Shown here one piece after another: positions 57,227-64,000 of a DNA stretch of 64,000 bases. Position 1 is the first letter of the stretch, and each line of letters begins with the position of its first letter. The notes below the pieces were generated by a model. The model ran no database searches. It worked only from the letters and a program-made list of their open reading frames with translations, and was not told the origin of the DNA. The translations under genes and the position numbers were made by a program. Source of the stretch: Medicago truncatula (lineage: Eukaryota > Streptophyta > Magnoliopsida > Fabales > Fabaceae); NCBI RefSeq assembly GCF_003473485.1, contig NC_053044.1:24921591-24985590 (forward strand), in the 5' to 3' direction.

Positions 57227-60200
57227 TCATGATCTCCTAAAAATGTGATGACGGCCCAATACTTCAGGTATCCCCAATGCTGAAATGCTTTCACAGCCAA
57301 AGATCTCCTGAAGCTTTGCATCGCACATTATTGCCATAGGATTCACAGGATCCTACAAGTATATTCAAGGTCATGTAAGTCAACAAGTTATGTTCCAACA
57401 AAGTTCACCCACCATACATAATTTGTTCTTTATGTGAGCAAAAACTTTATTCCTTTCCAATCTATTTGTGAGAGAATCAAATGCATGTCCGTGTTGCAGA
57501 TAAACCTTTACAACCAAATTTGCCTTCAAGTGTTCATTGCCATAGAAGCTTAAACACCTATCTGCTTGTGTTCACATAAAAACGTAGTAACTTACTAATG
57601 TGCCGAATATTAGAGCTCTATGAATAAATTAGACCAAAAGACTTAACATATCCAGTTTTGACCCTAGATTTAACTATGGTAAGTAACACAGAAATTGCAA
57701 CGATAGGTACAATTATAACAAAATACAAGACAATAAATAAACATGTAAAACATTAATACAAGACATTAAATAAACATGTAAAACATTAATACACATTGAA
57801 ACAAAAAATCATTTACTAAACCAAGATGTTAAAGAGAGGTGGCGATGAAAGAAGAAAAAGCATATGCACTGGTTAGCAAAACTACAGGCTAACAATGACT
57901 AACACTATCATGGATCATTATACTTAACATCGATGCAGTAATGCTAGTGTGCATGGACTTAGTTTAAATCTAAACGATCTGTTGCTTACCTCTAGCTGGT
58001 TGACTTTAATGTACTCCCAGATACGTCTCAGAACCTCTGTCTGTAACATCTCCCTTCCAGTAACACCGAAAAAGTTAGCAAGTGAATCAGATATTATTAC
58101 AGAAGGAGTAGGAGCAGGTTCAGCACTTCGTGTTCCCACCTCCACTTCTACCTTCTGTTTTTTTGGGGCAGGCTTTTCTGAAAGTTCCAAAGCATGGACA
58201 AATCAAACAATGCACTAAAACCACAATTTTATAGAAATATTACCATAACCCAGACACTTACTGGTTGGTTCAAGGGCGATTATGTGTTTAGCCAGTAACT
58301 TATTCATCTTGAACATATCAGTACAGTCCGTCTCAAACACCACGCGCAGTTCATCGTTGCAAATTATCTTCCTCTTATTGCTAGGATCTTGGAGATTGTT
58401 TTTCTTTATGTAAGCCCACAGTTGCTTCACAATCTAAACCATTCAATCCACAAATTATAAATCTTGATGGAAACCACGTTTATAACATGTAAAGTCTACA
58501 ACAAACTTCAAAAACATCACAGCAACTGCACAAACCTCAGTCCTTGGCATTGCCGGCTGGCCAACAATGACCTGAAGTTCAGGCGAAACACCACAAAGTT
58601 TGTTGAGACCTCCTGGCCCGCCTCTTCTCTTTGGCTTAGGCTGAGCACTGCAAGATAACAACATGAGTGTAGTAGGATTACTTGACATGACCAAATACCA
58701 TTGCAAACAAAAAGCAATTAACAAGATCGGGATATAACACATCATATCATATACATATTAAGATACAAAACAAAGTTCATTCGTATGCAGACTGCCAAAC
58801 CCCCATCAGGTCCGGCTTGGAAATGGTAGATGTACGCAAATCAGTGTTGATGTATAGCAGCTACAGCAACGCGGTATCCACTATATTGTAGCGAAATTTA
58901 GACAAATCGCTATTGTTCCGCGATACACTATTTAGTACAAATTGTTGTCAAATAGCGGCGCTATAGCACTATTGCAAAGCCAAATTTCAACAATCTGCAA
59001 TTTTCCGCTATCCGTCCGTGATTGACAGCACTGACGCAAACTTATCCCAACAAGTAGAAATAGAACGACTATTTCCAGGATTCGAACCTATGGCCTCCAC
59101 ATATCATTTTCATAAACATTATATGACTCTAATAATTCAAAACCGAAAAAACAGTCCATCTTAGAATAAAGCTTCCACTTTCCAGTACCACTTGAATATT
59201 TTGTTTACAACCCAGCATCATTTGATAGTAGATCTGATTCATATCCCATACCATACCAAATACCAATACCCAACAACTAAACATTTCATTCCCTCTTTAC
59301 ACCCTAACTACTACAACACAAAAATCTCTTATTTCGGAAATTACAACCTTAATCAGATCCCTTTCATTCATGCCATTTTTTCCCTCTTTCAGCTTATAGC
59401 ATGACCACTCTAAAACAAGTTGAAAACAACTGATGAACATGTCATAAGTTGTTTTCATATGTCATATAAAACAGTGTCACACATGCTTATTCCAGTAGAT
59501 AAGCTCAAATAAATATTCCAAACAGAATAATTATATAACTACAATAATTCAAAACTGAAAATTTTATCCATCTTAGCATAAGGCATTCGCATTCTAGTTC
59601 TACTTGAATTGTACACCCACCTACTCACCAAAACTTGAATTTTAACCTAATCTCATACATCAGGAAAGCAATAACTCCTACAACTAAAACGACCAACATC
59701 ATTACATAGATCTGATTCATATTCCATAGCACAACAAAACATGCCTTAAAAAAAAAAACAAAATAAATCCCTCATTTTCAAAATTAGAACGGCCAAGTCT
59801 TACCCCAATAAGTGCAGTCGGCTACATGGATCAAAACATGCTATAACGCGGCGTTTCTATCTAACTCATTAATCTCCGTATCTTTTTTACCGGTTATTTC
59901 CAAAATTACAACATAAAAAAACAATGTTTAAGTAACATTAATTAATCACTTAATTAACCAAACCTCTCTTTCATTCATGACATTTTCCTCATTTGAGTCA
60001 TTTCCCATTCATGCAACCATTTAAAAAAAATATATATATATCCAAAAACCATTAAAGAGATCTCTTCCAACTTAGAGGTCATGAGTTAAAATCCAGCTTT
60101 GGGAATGAAGCAGTGTTAAGCCCTTACTCAGCGATTAATCTTTGTAATTTTAAGCTATAGTTTGGAGATTAATCTATGCAGGTACACAACAGGTCAAACA

Positions 60201-60711
60201 CAATAACAAAAAAAGTAAAAAAAATAAATAAATAAATTATTTATAAAAAATAAAAATAAAAATAAAAAACTAACCTTTCCTTGGGAAGCACATTGGCAGA
60301 AACATGAGCAACAGAAGCATCAGCAACAGCAGCAGAAGAAACAACAACGTTGTTACGAAAAGCAGAAGTAACAGGGACAGAATGGGAATTAGGGTTTTGG
60401 TGAAGGGTAAAATGGTCTTTACGTTCAAAAGAAATAAGTTGAGGTTGTTGTTGAGGTGGTGGAGGTTGTTGTAACTGCTGCTGCTGGTGGTGATGAACAT
60501 GTTGTTGTTGATGTTGAGAAGAAGCTGCAAAAAGAAGATTGATCTGTTCCGTAATGAAATCAATCTTATGAGTAAGATCATAACCACCAAGTTTAGATTG
60601 AAGCTCTGAAACAACTTGGTTCAATGTAGTGAATGTTCTTGTTCTAGGGTTTGTTTCTGTGAATAATGAATGTATTGCTGAACATATTTCTTCTTCTGTT
60701 ACATTAACCAT
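57227..60711 (-). CDS. DEK_C and double SWIB/MDM2 domain nuclear protein
   Basis: Plant proteins with this layout resemble the yeast UAF30/Spp27 upstream activation factor subunit and SWI/SNF-associated SWIB proteins, and act in chromatin or transcription in the nucleus. Exons: 60275-60711, 58536-58647, 58262-58433, 57990-58177, 57227-57352, all GT-AG with agreeing phases, 344 residues. Residues ~1-55 (VTEEEICSAIHSLF, LGGYDLTHKIDFITEQI) are a DEK_C domain. A His/Gln/Pro-rich linker follows at ~65-95. SWIB 1 is ~160-237 (LNKLCGVSPELQVIVG, IVKQLWAYIKKNNLQDP). A lysine-rich PAPKKQK segment looks like a nuclear signal. SWIB 2 is ~272-341 (SLANFFGVTGREMLQTEVLR, IWEYIKVNQLEDP, ending HHIFRRS). No frame defects are seen. 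Confidence 0.92.
58800..59110. repeat. Dispersed repeat in SWIB intron 1
   Basis: Contains legume-repeat-style text (AAATAGCGGCGCTATAGCAC, TTGTTCCGCGATACAC) followed by a B-box-like GGTTCGAATCC on the - strand near 59080. It may be two separate relics, one MITE-like and one SINE-like. No ends were defined. Confidence 0.4.
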
Positions 60712-60860
60712 TTCGACTCAACTTTTTTTCTCTCTGTTTTTTGTTTTTTTTTTTAAACTGAAACTAATTAACGGACTCTTTCTTCTCTCTCTCTCTCTCT
60801 GGTTGTCGTTTTTTCTTTCTTTCTCTCTCTTTCTCTTTCTCTTTCTGTTTCTCTCTCTCT
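60712..60860 (-). promoter_or_regulatory. Pyrimidine-rich 5' UTR/promoter of the SWIB gene
   Basis: On the + strand this is nearly continuous T/C runs, including (TC)n at 60786-60800 and TTTCTC repeats to ~60860, so the - strand transcript leader is GA-rich. (GA)n leaders are common in plant housekeeping genes. No TATA box is evident. Confidence 0.5.
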
Positions 60861-61144
60861 CTGTTGTGTTTTTTCAAATTTAAATGAAATGAAAAATGAA
60901 AAAGTAGATAATGACAGGAACCTCGTGGGTTGTTTAATCGTAGGCTGCCACGTTGTGCTTCTCGAAGCTAAACACTTACATCAAACCGTCAATTCACTTC
61001 CTAGTGAGTTTAGTTTGAATTGATTAATCACTTAAGTTTACTATGATAAATTATGCTTTTAACACACTCTTCTTAACATATTTATTATCTCTAGTTAGAT
61101 CCATTTTAAATACTCATTTTAGTTATGTTTATAAGAAAAAATTA
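60861..61144. other. Intergenic DNA upstream of the SWIB gene
   Basis: Distal promoter of the SWIB gene; no other signal recognised. Confidence 0.4.
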
Positions 61145-61439
61145 CTCCCTCCGTCCCTAATTATAAGACCCTTTTGAGAATTTTTTTTGTCCCTTTTTAT
61201 AAGACCTCTTTATTATTTCCAACTACATTAATTATTTCTTTACATATATGCCCCTATTTATTATACATCTTTTTCTTCAATCAACAATAAATAACATGTT
61301 GAAAATATAAACTAACCTTCTTTCTTAAAGGATAAAATTGTAAAAACAATAGTGATTACAAACAACTTTAATACAAATATCCACTATCTTAATTCCCGTA
61401 ATTTTCGCAAAAGGGTCTTATATATAGGGACGGAGGGAG
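61145..61439. mobile_element. Stowaway-like MITE
   Basis: CTCCCTCCGTCCCTAATTAT on the left is mirrored by ATAGGGACGGAGGGAG on the right. TA target duplication at 61143-61144 and 61440-61441. 295 bp, non-coding. It shares its CTCCCTC-type end with the element in the lipid-transfer gene intron. Confidence 0.9.
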
Positions 61440-61441
61440 TA

Positions 61442-62903
61442 TTTTTTAAAATTTATTGAATAATTAATGCATGTAACTTGTATAGTGACTGAATACATTA
61501 AGTATTCAACGAATTTAATAAGTTGTTTTTTTTCTTATAAAAGTAACGGAGTGAATAGATCTTAGTAATTTATGTGACGTTTATATGTTCATTTGAATTT
61601 CAATCAATTAAAGAGTGTGTTAAAATGTATATTGTTAGCATTTCTTTTATTAAGATTATATAAATGAAAGTTAGTTCACTTAGTAAGGAGTAGATTCACA
61701 ATAACTTTAAAGATTGTGATCTCAATTTTCATTGTCGACGTGAGAATCTCTTATATATAACTATCTCTTTAAATTATATTTGAGTCTTGAGGTTTGCTCT
61801 GATTCTGATAAGTTTTGTATCTCAACTCTAATTAAACTAAACATTCTTTTAAGAAAAAAGTTGAAATGAATTGTAAAAAGTAGTAAAAAAAAACTCTTAT
61901 TCAAGAATTTTAAAGGTTGTAGCATTTTTAAGACCTGATCTAACATGGTAGAAAGTAATAATTCAATTGTTTAAATATTATACGTAAACGACCATCTTTT
62001 CTATTGAGTTTAAACTTGACCACGGATCTAGACTACGTATTCATAACCTTGATGAATTTTTTCCTTCTATAACATATGATGTTGTACTTTGAAATAAATG
62101 AAACATTCAACAAATCCATCTATCAGTTGATTCTAAGTTCAATCGGTAGTGAAATTCAATGAGTCTTGTACAATAAAAACAACAATTTATTATTTTTTTT
62201 AATCAATCTATATATATTTAAGTGAATATCCTTTGCAGTTAAAAGTCAATTTTTCATTTGTGATCCATCTATCTTTGAAATTCCATATCAGATTCTTTTT
62301 CCATTTGTCCAAATATAATTATTTAAAATATAAATTGTTTAAGTCTCAATAAATAACAACAAAATGTTTACGAATAGATAGAAATCGATAAACAATGGAC
62401 GCACATTCTATTAATTTAATATAACACACACATTGAGTTATTGTGTGTGCGACCAAAAATTGAACTTTAAGGTTAACCGTTGGTGATAACATATGGCTCA
62501 TATTTTATGACTGCACTATTCTTTTGCTTTTTGTTTTTATTTTCAAGAACTCGGGTTCAAACATATATATTTTATATATAAACAAGACAACATTATATGA
62601 AATATTAAGGACAAACCAACCAAAACCGTAAGCAACATTAGAATTAGTTGGATTGAAATGACCAATAAGTTGTTGATCATCATCATTTGATGTTGAGGAA
62701 ACTGAAGAAACTGTTGATAATGATGGTGAACTTTATAAGCTTCGACTATTATGGTGTTGTTGTTGTTCTTAACAAACTTTGTGGAAAATATATTGGGGTT
62801 TGGCTTACACCAAAAAAGTTAACTTAACCTTTTTTTTTATGGCTCTCCGATGTGGATTTCAACAATTGATAGGAGTTATCCTTGTATATCATCTATTTAT
62901 AAA
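61442..62903. other. AT-rich intergenic DNA, no gene recognised
   Basis: Short reading frames only, none with a recognisable domain. Confidence 0.5.
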
Positions 62904-63081
62904 GGGAAATGTTAACTTGTAAGGGCACAAGATAAGAATCTTAAAATAGAATTAATAATAAATATTGTATTAAAAAGTTAACTATTTAACCTTTTGAGGT
63001 ATTGAATGCATAATTTCCAAAGTTAAATTTCTTTATTTAATTTCTTATCTTGTGTCCTTAGGGCACAAGTTAACAAGACCC
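62904..63081. mobile_element. MULE-type MITE with 9-bp target duplication
   Basis: The ends GGGAAATGTTAACTTGT and ACAAGTTAACAAGACCC are inverted repeats, continued by AGGGCACAAGATAAGAA against TTCTTATCTTGTGTCCT. The 9-mer ATTTATAAA is present on both sides (62895-62903 and 63082-63090). A 9-bp duplication is the hallmark of Mutator-like elements. 178 bp, non-coding. Confidence 0.85.
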
Positions 63082-63199
63082 ATTTATAAAATATATTAGC
63101 ACTAATAAAAGGGTTATTTATTTTTTATTTGAGTTTATGCAAAATCTTTAATAAAAATGAAAGATATGTCTCATGAATTAAATTACAATGATATTACTC

Positions 63200-63290
63200 A
63201 TTTAATTAAATCAGCACCAAACTCTGGTTCTCAATCTCACATACAAATCTTTCTCGGTTTCTCTGATCTATTATTGATCTAAGGTATCTA
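63200..63290 (+). promoter_or_regulatory. Possible 5' UTR exon of a gene beyond the window
   Basis: A pyrimidine-rich, less AT-biased stretch (TCTTTCTCGGTTTCTCTGAT, then TATTGATCTAAG|GTATCT) ends at a good splice donor near 63285. It looks like a leader exon of a + strand gene whose coding part lies to the right of the window. There is no coding evidence inside the window. Confidence 0.3.
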
Positions 63291-63334
63291 AAACTATGCT
63301 TAACTTTCTTTTATGATTAATCAACTTAATTTGT

Positions 63335-63600
63335 TGTTCTGAATATTGCAATTACATGAGTGTGATTGATTATGAATAAGGATTTAGGTTGTGTTTGATT
63401 TTGGTGTTGTTCTCATTTTATATGTTTTAATGTGTTTGATTTTGCAATTTAACATGTGTGTGATTGATTGTGACTTGTGAGTAAAGAGATTATGAATGCG
63501 GATAAGTTGAAACTTATTTGTATATTTGATTTCAGTTTCAATTATTATGTTTGATATGATTTTGCAATTTAACATGTGTGTGATTGATCTGACTAAGGAT
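63335..63600. repeat. Short imperfect direct repeats
   Basis: GATTTTGCAATTTAACATGT followed by GTGTGATTGAT occurs at ~63438 and ~63558, with a weaker third copy (ATTGCAATTACATGAGTGTG) near 63345, a spacing of ~95-120 bases. Non-coding, in what may be a leader intron. Confidence 0.65.
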
Positions 63601-64000
63601 TTAGGCATGAGAAGGTTTGATTACGGTTTCTATATTTGAGTTGATATGAATTTACAGCTTATTGTGTTGATTTAGTTCTTGAATACATTCAAAATGATAA
63701 TACGATATGCATTCAAAACTGATTGGTTATATTTTTTTGGTCTCAAATTGTTGTTATATTTAATATTTATGAGAACTGAGAGAAAGCTAGTGAGAGAGGA
63801 AGTATGAGAGGTACACTACTCTATTTATCGATTAGGTTTTCAATCATCATTTAACCATCTAATAAGACAATAAGTAAATAGTTAAATGGTTGTGGGCTGA
63901 GGACTCTTAATGGTTCATTTAAAGTCAAAACTCAATACAATATAGTACATTACCATTTGGGGTGAAATTAGTTAAATATTGACATTTCTAAAATGAAAAG

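Noticed and set aside
58800..59110. SINE call based on a B-box-like GGTTCGAATCC
   Set aside because: No A box, no poly(A) or T tail, and no target duplication; listed only as an undefined repeat.
60270..60614. 114-residue - strand reading with Leu/Asn-rich text
   Set aside because: Out-of-frame shadow of the first exon of the DEK_C-SWIB gene, whose real frame carries a recognisable domain.
1..64000. tRNA, rRNA and CRISPR arrays
   Set aside because: No cloverleaf-compatible sequence with both A and B boxes, no rRNA-like stretches and no regularly spaced direct repeats were noticed. Short periodic arrays found are minisatellites or tandem duplications. A dedicated tRNA scan was not possible.

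Overview
The window is plant nuclear DNA: very AT-rich, with GT-AG introns, TATAAATA promoters and dense transposon debris. The gene content (clustered CC-NBS-LRR genes, a defensin-like peptide family with a signal-peptide exon plus a mature-peptide exon, a DIR1-type lipid-transfer protein, ankyrin-PGG protein) and the repeat style (TRIMs, short DNA elements, nested LINEs) suggest a papilionoid legume, probably Medicago. The species is inferred from general knowledge, not from a search.

Layout. 1-7.7 kb: short inverted-repeat elements, a B3-domain relic next to a Helitron-like end, and a tandem array of ~0.7 kb units. 7.8-21.1 kb: a CC-NBS-LRR cluster with a + strand copy broken by two compensating one-base frameshifts, a degenerate LRR-only fragment, and an intact - strand copy, arranged tail to tail. 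21.7-24 kb: a TRIM, a LINE relic and an LTR-like segment. 25.1-30.1 kb: a complete 12-exon TAF6-type TFIID subunit gene. 30.5-34.2 kb: a block of inverted-repeat elements packed into TA and TG microsatellites. 34.7-35.2 kb: a secreted DIR1/LTP2-like gene (-) with a Stowaway-like MITE in its intron. 36.4-37.5 kb: a second array of the ~0.7 kb repeat. 37.8, 46.3 and 53.3 kb: three paralogous + strand genes for secreted eight-cysteine peptides, with duplicated promoters. Between the first two lie two decayed LINEs, one split by a probable solo LTR; between the second and third lie an ankyrin/PGG membrane protein gene (-) and a Helitron helicase tail. 57.2-60.7 kb: a complete 5-exon DEK_C + double SWIB gene (-). 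60.9-64 kb: a Stowaway MITE, a MULE-type MITE with a 9-bp target duplication, and a possible 5' leader of a gene outside the window.

Two housekeeping nuclear genes (TAF6, DEK_C-SWIB) enclose a 27-kb stretch of apoplastic or defence-type genes (LTP, three peptides, PGG). No operon-like or prokaryotic system is present. The best candidate for something little described is the eight-cysteine peptide family with the invariant C-terminal signature GRDTC-x-CC: its three copies share promoters and structure, and each carries a different transposon history.
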